Shown here in pieces: positions 37,680 to 46,521 of a stretch of 64,000 nucleotides of DNA (its first letter is position 1; every line of letters begins with the position of its first letter). Both the position numbers and the translations under genes were made by a program. The notes below the pieces were generated by a model. It was given only the letters and a program-made list of their open reading frames with translations. It was not told the DNA's origin and did no database searches. The stretch is from assembly GCF_024519285.1 (NCBI RefSeq), contig NZ_JAMZCY010000012.1, forward strand, positions 33,518-97,517, in the 5' to 3' direction. Source of the DNA: Cohnella sp. WQ 127256. Its GTDB lineage: Bacteria; Bacillota; Bacilli; Paenibacillales; Paenibacillaceae.

Positions 37680-38152
37680 ATTTTTGATCCTTTCCGCAAG
37701 TGCTGGATGTGTATACCTATATGACCTATACCAATTATGATAGCCGATATAATCAGCCAAATAACTTCCCCATATATACCTAATAACAAAAAAGCTATTA
37801 CAGGCAGACTCGCAAGAGGGATGGGAATCCCACAAAAACTACGATAAAAATTTTCCTTTGTATTTTCATTAATAAAATATCTAATCCAACAAATCTCATA
37901 AAGAACCATCAGTACAAATGATGTTATTAGCCACAAATTCCATGCCGAAAATGGAGCAATGTCAAAATCACTAAAAATCAATAAGCTACATGTACAGCAT
38001 ACTTGTCCAACACGTTCAAACCCTAACAATATTTTGTTTTCTTTGATATTCACATCATCTATTGGCTGATTCTTACTCCATATGAAATTTGGAATAAATA
38101 ACATCAATAAATAAATCGGACCTACGTAAGAAAATCCTAAATGTCCGAACAT
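37676..38152 (-). CDS. Membrane protein of unknown function
   Basis: The 158 residues include four predicted helices (VGPIYLLMLFIPNFIW, FSAWNLWLITSFVLMVLYEI, IPLASLPVIAFLLLGIYG, VIWLIISAIIIGIG). It is translationally coupled to the downstream soluble protein, suggesting a membrane/soluble pair. A SdpI- or toxin-immunity-like role is a guess only. Confidence 0.6.
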   Translation of the reverse strand: MFGHLGFSYVGPIYLLMLFIPNFIWSKNQPIDDVNIKENKILLGFERVGQVCCTCSLLIFSDFDIAPFSAWNLWLITSFVLMVLYEICWIRYFINENTKENFYRSFCGIPIPLASLPVIAFLLLGIYGEVIWLIISAIIIGIGHIGIHIQHLRKGSKI

Positions 38153-38191
38153 AGAATACCTCCTCTTCCTCTACAACCTACTAACTTTCTA

Positions 38192-38743
38192 TCATCCGAA
38201 AATGGAAGATTTACTTGGTCTCCAACCACACTCTTGGCTCCAACGATTAGCCTTTTTTATAATGTCCCATACTATTTCCGTTTTGCCTTCCACATAGCGT
38301 TCTCTTTGATTTCTATATTGGTTTGCAAGTTCATATTTGATTTTTTCATATTCCTTTCTTTCATTTTCATGTTCCCTTAAATAATCTCTAAACAGTAAAC
38401 TGAATTGTTCTGACCAACTGCCCGATTCCCTAACATGAATATGAGTTCTCCTCATTCCCTCTGTTTCTCTAAAATATCTCTTGGTCAAATCTGGGTTGTC
38501 TAGTCTGTGAACAAATCCCAGGGCATTCAGTCCTTCTTTTACTTCATCAATATTATTAATATCCATTATGGATATTTGAAGATCAATGATAGGCTTAGCA
38601 GCTAATCCAAATATGGCTGTCGATCCAATGTGATCGATGCTTACTATTGAACATCCAATTTGATTTATTATCTTAATGCGAAGTGCATCAAACATCATAG
38701 GCCACTCATCATTGTACGGTTCAATGATTACTGAATCTTTCAT
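38192..38743 (-). CDS. GrpB family protein (UPF0157)
   Basis: The 183-residue nucleotidyltransferase-like protein has VIIEPYNDEWPMMFDALR, SIDHIGSTAIFGLAAKPIIDL and YLREHENERKEYEKIKYELA, the GrpB signature. Function in the family is poorly known. The ATG at 38743 has GGTGAT upstream; a TTG five codons earlier is an alternative. Confidence 0.85.
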   Translation of the reverse strand: MKDSVIIEPYNDEWPMMFDALRIKIINQIGCSIVSIDHIGSTAIFGLAAKPIIDLQISIMDINNIDEVKEGLNALGFVHRLDNPDLTKRYFRETEGMRRTHIHVRESGSWSEQFSLLFRDYLREHENERKEYEKIKYELANQYRNQRERYVEGKTEIVWDIIKKANRWSQECGWRPSKSSIFG

Positions 38744-38801
38744 CCTGACGATCACCAACTAATATGTATTTTCAGGCGTGTGAATAAAATACAATTCCCA
38801 C

Positions 38802-39653
38802 TTATATCTTCAAACCTAAACAATACGTCAACACCGCTTGTTGAATGTAAATCAAATTTTTCTTAAACTCATAGCCCACAAAATATTCAGAGTTAATTAC
38901 TTCTTTACTTACTTCCTCACCCCTAAAAAATGGTGGGCACGGGTTTAATAATGCACTCTTGTTTGCTAATTTCATTCTGTCGAGTGTAATTTGATATTCA
39001 GTTATGTAGTCATGATTTAGATAATCGTCCGGCAGTGAATCTGTCAATACCACATCACTACCCACTAATGTTGATTCAAGATCAGTAAAAAATCGATAAT
39101 TTGAGGTGTTATCACCTAGTTCGTTACCAGAGGTACAAGCATGGTTGAATTTCAGATTCATTACTTTCGAAATTTCCATCCATGATCTCGAAATGTTATT
39201 CGCTGTACCCATAAATGTATAAACCAAGTCTCTGTAGTTTCCCCTTAATTCCGCTATAGAAAATAGATCAGAAAGTATCTCGCACGGATGATTATTCGTT
39301 GTCATAGCGTTGATTATTGGCATTGAGGCATAAAGTGATAGTTCCTTAAGCTTTGAAAAATCAGGATGCCTGATAATTAAAGCATCAACCCAATTGCATA
39401 AAAATTTCATTACATCTTCCGAATCTTCTCTCTTATCAAGTGTTTCAGGTGGAAATAAAATACACTCCCCACCCAGATCTTTGATCCCTTTCTCAAAAGT
39501 AACTCTGGTCCTAATACTTGTTTCTGGGAAAAATAATAAGAATGTCTTTCCACTTAGAATTTTATTAGCTTGATTTTCTTTTAATTTCCTCGTTATATCA
39601 AATATCGCTAAGACTTGTTCTTCTGATAGAGAGGATAGTTCCAAAAAGTGCAT
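38802..39653 (-). CDS. Aspartate/ornithine carbamoyltransferase family protein
   Basis: This protein of about 283 residues has the carbamoyl-phosphate loop FFPETSIRTRVTFEKG (SxRTR form), the middle HPCEILSDL, and a domain 2 with VVLTDSLPDDY. Ornithine enzymes usually have HCLP; here the region reads NPCPPFFRGEEV, so the second substrate may not be ornithine. A divergent paralogue, perhaps in specialised metabolism, away from arginine genes. Start chosen at ATG 39653 after AAAGGCG. Confidence 0.8.
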   Translation of the reverse strand: MHFLELSSLSEEQVLAIFDITRKLKENQANKILSGKTFLLFFPETSIRTRVTFEKGIKDLGGECILFPPETLDKREDSEDVMKFLCNWVDALIIRHPDFSKLKELSLYASMPIINAMTTNNHPCEILSDLFSIAELRGNYRDLVYTFMGTANNISRSWMEISKVMNLKFNHACTSGNELGDNTSNYRFFTDLESTLVGSDVVLTDSLPDDYLNHDYITEYQITLDRMKLANKSALLNPCPPFFRGEEVSKEVINSEYFVGYEFKKNLIYIQQAVLTYCLGLKI

Positions 39654-39692
39654 ACTTTCAACGCCTTTGTTATTTGATTTTATTGTCATTCA

Positions 39693-40073
39693 CTAAAATT
39701 GCCACCAAATTTCTTTGTCTTTCTTGCCGCTATATAGTATCTTTCCATCTTTACTTGATTTAATATCAAATATCATTTCATGAGTCTTATAGAATTTTTC
39801 CTTGTCCGTTAATTGGTTCTCAAAAGATTGAATAAATTCCTCTACTAATTGCTTTGCTTCTTCTTTTGATGTATTTTCGTCTGCCATGATTCTAAATTTG
39901 GCATATCCATTTGGTTGATAACTACTTGCTGTTGTTATATTTTTGTCCCTCATCACTTTTTCAGCATAACCTAGTGCTTCGCCTGCATCATCAATTGTGG
40001 TGTTTGAGTTATTGCAGCCAGAAGAAAAAAGAAATAATGAAATAATCAATAAATTAAAGATAGTATATTTCAT
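39693..40073 (-). CDS. Small lipoprotein
   Basis: The 126-residue protein has a lipoprotein signal (IISLFLFSSGCNN) and a small alpha-beta domain (DENTSKEEAKQLVEEFIQSF, HEMIFDIKSSKDGKILYSG). It is like other short Bacillales lipoproteins of unknown role, and adjacent to a HAD phosphatase gene. Confidence 0.72.
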   Translation of the reverse strand: MKYTIFNLLIISLFLFSSGCNNSNTTIDDAGEALGYAEKVMRDKNITTASSYQPNGYAKFRIMADENTSKEEAKQLVEEFIQSFENQLTDKEKFYKTHEMIFDIKSSKDGKILYSGKKDKEIWWQF

Positions 40074-40087
40074 AATAGCTCCTCCTC

Positions 40088-40750
40088 TTAGATCAACTCA
40101 AACAATGTACTTAATCTCTCAATTTGGTGTAATGGTTTTGCAATTATCCCATCATTCCAAGGTTGATTTACTTTAATCCATATGGTTTCCATTCCGCTTT
40201 TTGCTGCACCTTCAATATCGTTTATAGGATGATCTCCTATATAAATGCATTCTTCTGGTCTCAATTCTAGCTGCTTAAATGCCAATTCAAATATTCCGGG
40301 ATCAGGTTTCTTGATTCCTGCTTCTTCTGAAACAATAATGAGATCAAAATCATTTCTAATCCCTAATTGATCGATTTTCCCATATTGAATCAAGCTCTTC
40401 CCATTTGTTATGAGTCCAGTTTTATATTTCTTTCTGGCATGCTGTACTACGTCTCTGGCATCTTCCATTAATACAGCATTCTTAACATACTCAGTACTAT
40501 AAAAATTTAATAAATCCGTTATTAGTGGCTTCTCTTTCCAAGGTAATTGTTCCAGCAGCTCAGAAAACAATTCCTGTTTATCTTTGTAGCCATCTTGGTC
40601 AAGTTGGATGATTCGATCGGAAATATCTTGAGTCATTTCCAAATGATCAAAGTAAATACTCAAAAATGATTTAGTAAACCTTCTAAAGGTACTTGTTCGA
40701 TCTAAAATTGTATTATCCAAATCAAAGATGATTGCTTTGATCATTTTCAT
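40088..40750 (-). CDS. HAD family hydrolase, YjjG/PynA-like
   Basis: The 220-residue phosphatase has motif I FDLDNTILDRT, motif II TGLITNGKS, Lys region GIKKPDPGIF and motif IV YIGDHPINDIEGA. It is probably a nucleotide or sugar phosphatase. GGAGGGAAACA precedes ATG 40750. A half-site of the cassette repeat lies directly upstream, as if this had been an integrated cassette. Confidence 0.87.
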   Translation of the reverse strand: MKMIKAIIFDLDNTILDRTSTFRRFTKSFLSIYFDHLEMTQDISDRIIQLDQDGYKDKQELFSELLEQLPWKEKPLITDLLNFYSTEYVKNAVLMEDARDVVQHARKKYKTGLITNGKSLIQYGKIDQLGIRNDFDLIIVSEEAGIKKPDPGIFELAFKQLELRPEECIYIGDHPINDIEGAAKSGMETIWIKVNQPWNDGIIAKPLHQIERLSTLFELI

Positions 40751-40763
40751 TGTTTCCCTCCTG

Positions 40764-40797
40764 CGCTTGTATTCACGACGTCCCACTGACCTTAACC
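40764..40797 (-). repeat. Fossil half of a class A cassette repeat
   Basis: TTGTATTCACGACGTCCCAC followed by TGACCTTAA is practically identical to the low-arm side of class A sites at 53-55 kb. The inner hairpins and high arm are gone. It lies 14 bases upstream of the HAD gene start, the position such a site occupies in the array. Confidence 0.75.
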
Positions 40798-40828
40798 AAA
40801 ACCCTACAAATTGAATATCACAAATAGT

Positions 40829-40866
40829 AAAAGCTCTAGCGATGCTTCCACCAGAGCTTTCTTCTT
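40829..40866. terminator. Rho-independent terminator
   Basis: AAAGCTCT pairs with AGAGCTTT around a 16-base loop, followed by CTTCTT. The 280-base gap 40751-41031 otherwise holds the fossil repeat and another terminator. Confidence 0.5.
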
Positions 40867-40994
40867 ATGCTTTCGATATTTTAAATATAACTATTTATCC
40901 AATATGTGTAAACCATTCATTTTTAAGCTATATCGTTGCATCACCAGAATAACTTCCACTCAATAACAGTGACAACTGTACAAACAACTAAAAA

Positions 40995-41018
40995 GCCCGC
41001 CAGCATAAGCTGACGAGC
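40995..41018 (-). terminator. Terminator of the iron-uptake operon
   Basis: GCCCGCCAGC pairs with GCTGACGAGC (one mismatch) around ATAA. On the minus strand it is followed by a T-run (TTTTTAGTTG), just after the last permease gene. Confidence 0.75.
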
Positions 41019-41031
41019 AATTACAATTAAC

Positions 41032-42039
41032 CTACTTCTTAAGCAGTAAATAAACGAAATAAGGCCCACCGATCAACGACACCATGATACCTGCGGGAAT
41101 ACCGTTAGGATCGACGAGATTGCGACCAATCGTGTCCGCTAATAACAGCAGCCAACCTCCAAGAAGAACCGCGACGGGGATGAACAACTGATTACGCGGA
41201 CCGACCAACGCCTTCGCAATATGCGGCGCCATCAAACCAATAAAAGCGATTCCACCCGTGACGGATACTGCCGATGCAGACGCGGCGACGGCGGTCAAAA
41301 TCAACACAAGGCGTTCCCGTTCCAGCTTAAGTCCGAGACCGATCGCCGATGCTTCACCCAAACTGAGAAGATTGAGCCTAAGAGACTTGTACAAGGTAAA
41401 CGGGATAAGCAGTATCAACCAAGGAAGCAAAGCCCATATAAACGGCCAATCCGCCCCCCATATATTGCCTGCGATCCATTTGGCGATAAAGTCGACCTTC
41501 GAGCGTTCCGCTGATGAGATGATCACGATCATAATTCCTGATAGCGCCAGTGAAAAACCTACCCCGACCAAAACTAGCCGAATAGGATCAAGCCCGTTTG
41601 TTCGGCTATATGCGAAAACATAAACAAGAGCGGCCGAGATTACTGCGCCGATAAAAGCGACAAGTGGCAGAACATAGACGAACGAACCGACGTCGATCGG
41701 GAAGTACAGGAAGAAGACGGCAATTGCTACACCCGCTCCGGAATTGATGCCAATCAGACCCGGATCGGCCAGATCGTTACGGGTGACGCTTTGTAATATG
41801 GAACCAGCCAACGCAAGCGCCATGCCCGATAGCAAAGTAATCACGATGCGCGGTAATCTGACGGTGAACAGAACGAAATCTTCATTGAAGGTACCATGGC
41901 CGAACAGGACGGGAATTAACCTATCAAACGACAGAGAGGAATACCCTAGGCCCATGCTGGCCACAGCCGTTACTACGATCAGACCTAAGCTAACGAGCAG
42001 AATTAGGCGTTGTTTGCGAATGAGAGCGGATAAGGTCAT
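41032..42039 (-). CDS. Iron-siderophore ABC permease, FecD/FeuC type
   Basis: The 335-residue inner-membrane permease of the FecCD family has GSILQSVTRNDLADPGLIGINSGAG near the N-terminus and the ATPase-contact stretch GGIAFIGLMAPHIAKALVG. It overlaps the preceding permease gene by 4 bases. The pair forms the ferric-siderophore channel. Confidence 0.93.
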   Translation of the reverse strand: MTLSALIRKQRLILLVSLGLIVVTAVASMGLGYSSLSFDRLIPVLFGHGTFNEDFVLFTVRLPRIVITLLSGMALALAGSILQSVTRNDLADPGLIGINSGAGVAIAVFFLYFPIDVGSFVYVLPLVAFIGAVISAALVYVFAYSRTNGLDPIRLVLVGVGFSLALSGIMIVIISSAERSKVDFIAKWIAGNIWGADWPFIWALLPWLILLIPFTLYKSLRLNLLSLGEASAIGLGLKLERERLVLILTAVAASASAVSVTGGIAFIGLMAPHIAKALVGPRNQLFIPVAVLLGGWLLLLADTIGRNLVDPNGIPAGIMVSLIGGPYFVYLLLKK

Positions 42040-43043
42040 GAGAGAACTTTGCCTCCTCTACGCACGACGAACAGGAAGAAAGGTAAGCCCAGCATGGCTA
42101 CGATGGCTACCACTGGTGTTTCGTAGGGAGCGTTAATCGTGCGACCCAGCGTATCGGCAAGCAGCATAAACGTAGCCCCCGTCAAAGCCGAGAAAGGCAG
42201 AACATGTCGATAATCAGTGCCTGCGAATCTGCGGACGATGTGCGGAATCATTAAACCTACGAATGCCATATTGCCGACGAGAGCAACCGACGCCCCGGTA
42301 AGCACGATAACAAGAATAAACAAGATGGCTTTGATCAGCACAAGCTTCTGCCCTAGTCCAGCTGCCACCTCGTCACTCAAGCTGAGAATGCTCACTTGGT
42401 TCGATAGGAAAAGAGCGAGTACGATACCCAGAACAATCACGGGCGCTATTGCTTGGATTTGTTCCCACGTGGTTCCGATTAAGCCCCCAGCGGTCCACAT
42501 GGATACGTCCTTGGATTTTTTGAATACGATGCTAACGCCATCCGAGATCGCATACAGAAACGCGGATACCGCCGCACCAGCCAGTATGATCCGAATCGGG
42601 GATAGTTGTCCACGGCGCGTTGAGCCGAGAACAAGAACCAAAGCCGCTCCAAGCGCAGCTCCGAGGAAACAAGACACCATGATGCCGAAGTAACTCAGCC
42701 CCGGGAAAAAGACGAAAGCCACCGCGAGCGCCATATTAGCGCCAGAAGTCAGACCTAACAATCCCGGATCCGCCAACGGATTGCGGGTGACTCCTTGCAT
42801 GATGGCGCCGGACACAGCTAGCGCGGCTCCAATCAGAATCGCGGCCAGCTCACGAGGCATTCGAAGCTCGCGAAGGACGAGAATGTTCTCGTCCTTCGCA
42901 TTGGAAGTCAGAGCAAGCCATAAGTCTCGGGGCGTTGTTTCCGCCGCACCGAAAATCATCGATAGCACAAAACTCAAAACGAGCACAAGTGCGCTAGCAA
43001 GGAGCTTATAGGTAATAGGAACGGGTTGTCGTATACTCTTCAT
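42036..43043 (-). CDS. Iron-siderophore ABC permease, FecC/FeuB type
   Basis: The partner permease has 335 residues, with GAIMQGVTRNPLADPGLLGLTSGAN and GNMAFVGLMIPHIVRRFAG. It lies 21 bases after the binding-protein gene. There is no ATPase gene in the locus, so a shared YusV/FecE-type ATPase encoded elsewhere is expected. Confidence 0.93.
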   Translation of the reverse strand: MKSIRQPVPITYKLLASALVLVLSFVLSMIFGAAETTPRDLWLALTSNAKDENILVLRELRMPRELAAILIGAALAVSGAIMQGVTRNPLADPGLLGLTSGANMALAVAFVFFPGLSYFGIMVSCFLGAALGAALVLVLGSTRRGQLSPIRIILAGAAVSAFLYAISDGVSIVFKKSKDVSMWTAGGLIGTTWEQIQAIAPVIVLGIVLALFLSNQVSILSLSDEVAAGLGQKLVLIKAILFILVIVLTGASVALVGNMAFVGLMIPHIVRRFAGTDYRHVLPFSALTGATFMLLADTLGRTINAPYETPVVAIVAMLGLPFFLFVVRRGGKVLS

Positions 43044-43064
43044 TGGACACTCATCTTTTCTATA

Positions 43065-44033
43065 TTAGCCGAGAAAATGTTTTGTAAAAAATTCCAATTG
43101 ATATTCCATGCTTAGCGGATCATTGAAGTAGAACGCCTTAGCATCGGCTTCAAAGACGTGTTGATTTTTAACGGCGGGAATGTTCTTATACGTTTCGGTT
43201 TTCTGGAACGTATTGTCTTCATCCGCATTTTTGCTGAAAATGACATAGTCGCCGGTGTAATCCTTCAGAACTTCTGTCGATACGGCGAAGAAACCGTCTT
43301 TACTCGTTGATTCCTTGACCTTCTCAGGCATACCTAGACCGAATTGCTGATAGAGGATTTCGGTTCCGCGACCAAAATTATCACCATAGACATAAAGCTG
43401 CTTATTGAATGTCTCGATCACCGAGACTGTTGCATTCTCACCGATCTTCGCCTTGATTTCTTCGCCAACCTTTTTGGTTCGGGCATCGAAATCTTCGACC
43501 CAAGCTTGAGCTTCTTTTTCTTTATTCAACAGCTTACCGACTTCCAGCTGCTGCGTTTTGAAATCGACTTTACCATACGTATAAGTGACCGTTGGGGCGA
43601 TTTTTTTGAATTTATCGATGTTCATGATATCCGAGAGTCCGATAATAAGGTCCGGATTCAACTCGATAATTTTCTCAAGGCTTTCGTCCGATACAGCCTC
43701 TACATCTTTCAGTTTATCGGCGAAATTCGGGTTCTCCTTGGACATTTCATCCACACCTACCAGCGGTACACCGAGTATCATAACGTTCCCCGTTAGGAAC
43801 CTCGTGAGTACAACGACGCGCTGCGGATGAGTTGGAACCTCTACAGGTCCGTTCTCTGACTGATAAGTTAAGGTATCGGATTCCGAAGCCGCCGCTTGCG
43901 ATGACGACGGGGCGGCCGAAGAAGATTCGGCGGATGGGCTACTTGCTTCGTTGTTCTTATTCGCTTGGTTGCCACCGCAAGCGCTCAATAGAAGAACAAG
44001 GATAAGAATGAATGGCACGGACAGCTTTTTCAT
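43065..44033 (-). CDS. Iron-siderophore binding lipoprotein
   Basis: The 322-residue periplasmic-binding-type lipoprotein starts with a signal and lipobox LLLSACGGN, followed by a Ser/Ala-rich linker and a class III binding fold (HPQRVVVLTRFLTGNVMILGVP, LNPDLIIGLSDI). It captures ferric siderophore at the cell surface. A Fur-box-like site lies about 50 bases upstream. Confidence 0.93.
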   Translation of the reverse strand: MKKLSVPFILILVLLLSACGGNQANKNNEASSPSAESSSAAPSSSQAAASESDTLTYQSENGPVEVPTHPQRVVVLTRFLTGNVMILGVPLVGVDEMSKENPNFADKLKDVEAVSDESLEKIIELNPDLIIGLSDIMNIDKFKKIAPTVTYTYGKVDFKTQQLEVGKLLNKEKEAQAWVEDFDARTKKVGEEIKAKIGENATVSVIETFNKQLYVYGDNFGRGTEILYQQFGLGMPEKVKESTSKDGFFAVSTEVLKDYTGDYVIFSKNADEDNTFQKTETYKNIPAVKNQHVFEADAKAFYFNDPLSMEYQLEFFTKHFLG

Positions 44034-44079
44034 AAAATGACTCTCTCCCTTTCAAATGCGATCTCTCAATAATGTTCAA

Positions 44080-44100
44080 TGATTATGAAAATCATTCTCA
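44080..44100. promoter_or_regulatory. Fur-box-like operator
   Basis: TGATTATGAAAATCATTCTCA closely follows the 19-base inverted-repeat Fur consensus (GATAATGATAATCATTATC). It is placed in the promoter region of the binding-protein gene, so the operon should be iron-repressed. Confidence 0.75.
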
Positions 44101-44169
44101 TTTACATTGCTTATTATAGAGATGCATCCCTCTCCTAACCATGCCTTTTTGTTCGGAAAAGTGCTTGTA

Positions 44170-45828
44170 CTATTGATTGCCTGCAAATAACGCTACAGCT
44201 CGTTGAAGCTGCAAACGGATAGAAACCGGGTTGTAAGGAATCCATTCATCGATATCAAGATGATGTACGCAATTCCGCCGAACGGCAGGGAGCTCCTCCC
44301 AATAGGAAGAGTTGAATATCGCTTCGGAATGCGCAGTGGAACCTTTCACATCCGGAAACACGATGACTAATATCCGATCTCCAGCATAATCCGCAAGCTC
44401 CGATATCTCTATGGGAATGGAATGCAATTGGTCACCCAGCTTCTCGATCTCCATTTGGATTCTTGCAGGAGGTTGAAGCTTAAGCGATTGATACATCACA
44501 TATCCGACATTGCGCGCTCCGTAAACGAGCAACTTCTCCGGTTTAATGACCAGAATCGTTATGATCTCATTCGCAGTCCTGCTTTGCTGTACCAGTGAAC
44601 GGGATGCCTGTTCCTCTTGCTCGAATTCGGTTAACCATCGCTCTGCCAGATCGCTTCTCTCAATAACCTGTGCAATCAGGCGAAGCTGCTCTTTCCAGCC
44701 GATATCCATCCACGAAATTTCCGAGATTGGTGCCACAACTCGCAAAAGTTCGGCGTTCAACCCGTAATGATTCAAATGCTGGCTAGCCGCAATAATCAGC
44801 TCAATGTTGTGATCGAGCAATACCGACTTCATCTGTTCTTTAGAACTGTCGCCATTAATAAACATTATCGTTTCTGGTTGCTGCAGACCGGTTGCATTCA
44901 CATATTCGTTGTTGTCCGAGATAATAACGGTAGGCTCCAATCCAAGCAATAGCAGATGGCTGGCATAAGGCGCTAACAATACGGCCACACGCTTAATGGA
45001 TCCTCGATGATAGCTTGATGGAGATGCTCCCGTCTGTTGCTTAAAACGGCGGCTAAGATAAAACTCATCCTTATACCCAACCTCCAACGCTATCTCTCTT
45101 AGCGTGCCCGATCCGTTAATTAATAGTTCCTTTGCTCGGTGAACGCGAAGCCGTGACAAGTACTCGTTCGGAGAAAAGCCAGTCAGCTGCTTAAAAAGAA
45201 TGGAATAATGCGATCGACTTACTCCCGCAATTTCGGCTAACCGTTCACTAGTTATTTTCTCACCATAGTGGTTTTCCAAGTAAGTAATGCTGCGTTCCAT
45301 GGACGGTTGTTCGCTTGCCGCGTGCTTGGATTCCTGGCGCTCAATTAATTGGAGAAGGACTTGATGAAACACGATTTGATTTCTTACGTGACGAGCTTCA
45401 CTATCCGGCGATCGATGAACATAAAGCTCCTCCACATCGGCCACAATCGAAGGTTCGTAAGGAAAGAGTTGAATACTCGGATTGGAGGTTACTTCGCTTT
45501 TGCGAGTCATTGCGTCGGATGGTACACGCTTCGTCTGTTCCCTTGTACCGATTACCAGCTTGTATGTATGAAGGGAATGCTGCCGGTTCGCTATTAGAGT
45601 AGCATCACTATATGCCGGGAGAAGGAGGACGCTCCCTTCCGCGAGCTCGTATGTTTGATCCCCGACTTTAAGAATGCCCTTGCCGCCGGCAATTGCGATC
45701 AGCACCGTTAATTTTTCGTTAATTGTATACATAGGGAGGTTCGAGGTGCTATACAGCGAATGGATGTTGTCAGCCGTATATAACGGAAAGCGGGACTCCG
45801 CCCATTCCGAGTCAACAAAGTTATTCAA
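44170..45828 (-). CDS. AraC-type regulator fused to a siderophore-binding domain (Btr-like)
   Basis: The 552-residue regulator has an N-terminal cupin-like part, an AraC helix-turn-helix pair at about residues 180-280 (SERLAEIAGVSRSHYSILFK ... EVGYKDEFYLSRRFKQQTGASP) and a C-terminal class III binding domain (KRVAVLLAPYASHLLLLGLEP ...). The same architecture is seen in Bacillus Btr, which senses ferric siderophore and activates feuABC. It lies directly upstream of the uptake operon. Confidence 0.88.
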   Translation of the reverse strand: MNNFVDSEWAESRFPLYTADNIHSLYSTSNLPMYTINEKLTVLIAIAGGKGILKVGDQTYELAEGSVLLLPAYSDATLIANRQHSLHTYKLVIGTREQTKRVPSDAMTRKSEVTSNPSIQLFPYEPSIVADVEELYVHRSPDSEARHVRNQIVFHQVLLQLIERQESKHAASEQPSMERSITYLENHYGEKITSERLAEIAGVSRSHYSILFKQLTGFSPNEYLSRLRVHRAKELLINGSGTLREIALEVGYKDEFYLSRRFKQQTGASPSSYHRGSIKRVAVLLAPYASHLLLLGLEPTVIISDNNEYVNATGLQQPETIMFINGDSSKEQMKSVLLDHNIELIIAASQHLNHYGLNAELLRVVAPISEISWMDIGWKEQLRLIAQVIERSDLAERWLTEFEQEEQASRSLVQQSRTANEIITILVIKPEKLLVYGARNVGYVMYQSLKLQPPARIQMEIEKLGDQLHSIPIEISELADYAGDRILVIVFPDVKGSTAHSEAIFNSSYWEELPAVRRNCVHHLDIDEWIPYNPVSIRLQLQRAVALFAGNQ

Positions 45829-45977
45829 AATCTATGCCTCCATTACAATAGAAGTGAAGGTAAAAAGTTGCTTTATCATTATTTTCTCAATAGAATCTGT
45901 GTCGTATACTCTGATATTATATTCTATTAAAAAAACTACGTATAATATAGTGTTATACAAAGCTATTTTTGCCAAAA

Positions 45978-46001
45978 AAACCCTCGCAAGCGCGAGAGTT
46001 T
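45978..46001 (-). terminator. Terminator after the 46-kb gene pair
   Basis: AAACCCTCGC pairs with GCGAGAGTTT around a short loop; a T-run follows on the minus strand (TTTTTTTGGC). It probably marks the distal end of transcripts from the cassette array. Confidence 0.65.
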
Positions 46002-46028
46002 CTTCATTAATTAATTGATTCAGAGTTA

Positions 46029-46502
46029 TCATTCCCAAGATGTGTATTCCTCTAATGAAAACTCACCCTCTATTTCAAGGATTGTCTTTGGTTTACTATT
46101 ATCATAATAACTAATATCTGTCGTTGTGCCACTCCATTGAAGAAAGAAGATTCCATTACCTTTGTACACTATTTTTATTATGTTTTCGTCTACAGCTTCA
46201 TGTTCAAAATAATACAAACTAGCATCTAAAGCTCTACTTTTTTCGTTATAGCCTTGCGAGAGCTCAAACAATCTAGTCCCGAATTCTTTAAGTACTAGCT
46301 TATCAAGATATACTGTAACTTCTGCATTAGGGTTCATTTCGAATACAGCAGTATCTTCAACCGACATGATAGCTTGAGGATCTGTTTCAGTCTCAAACCA
46401 CATCATTATTGTTTCGTCATCACTACGAACAACATAAGCTCTTGATTCTGATAGTTTAAACTTTTCAGTTCCATTGAAACGTTTAAGAGTCATCGTGCCC
46501 AT
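46029..46502 (-). CDS. Uncharacterised soluble protein
   Basis: The 157-residue protein is beta-rich (LKRFNGTEKFKLSESRAYVV ...) and has no recognisable motif. AAGGAGAAAAAT precedes the ATG. It follows the membrane-anchored protein by 20 bases; the two may share a cassette at the distal end of the array. Confidence 0.6.
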   Translation of the reverse strand: MGTMTLKRFNGTEKFKLSESRAYVVRSDDETIMMWFETETDPQAIMSVEDTAVFEMNPNAEVTVYLDKLVLKEFGTRLFELSQGYNEKSRALDASLYYFEHEAVDENIIKIVYKGNGIFFLQWSGTTTDISYYDNSKPKTILEIEGEFSLEEYTSWE

Positions 46503-46521
46503 ATTTTTCTCCTTATTTGAA

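Noticed and set aside
46022..46034. GTTATCA near the end of the 46029 gene as the left boundary of the first cassette
   Set aside because: Only seven bases agree with the expected arm and the L-box and stems are missing, so the distal boundary of the array is left open.
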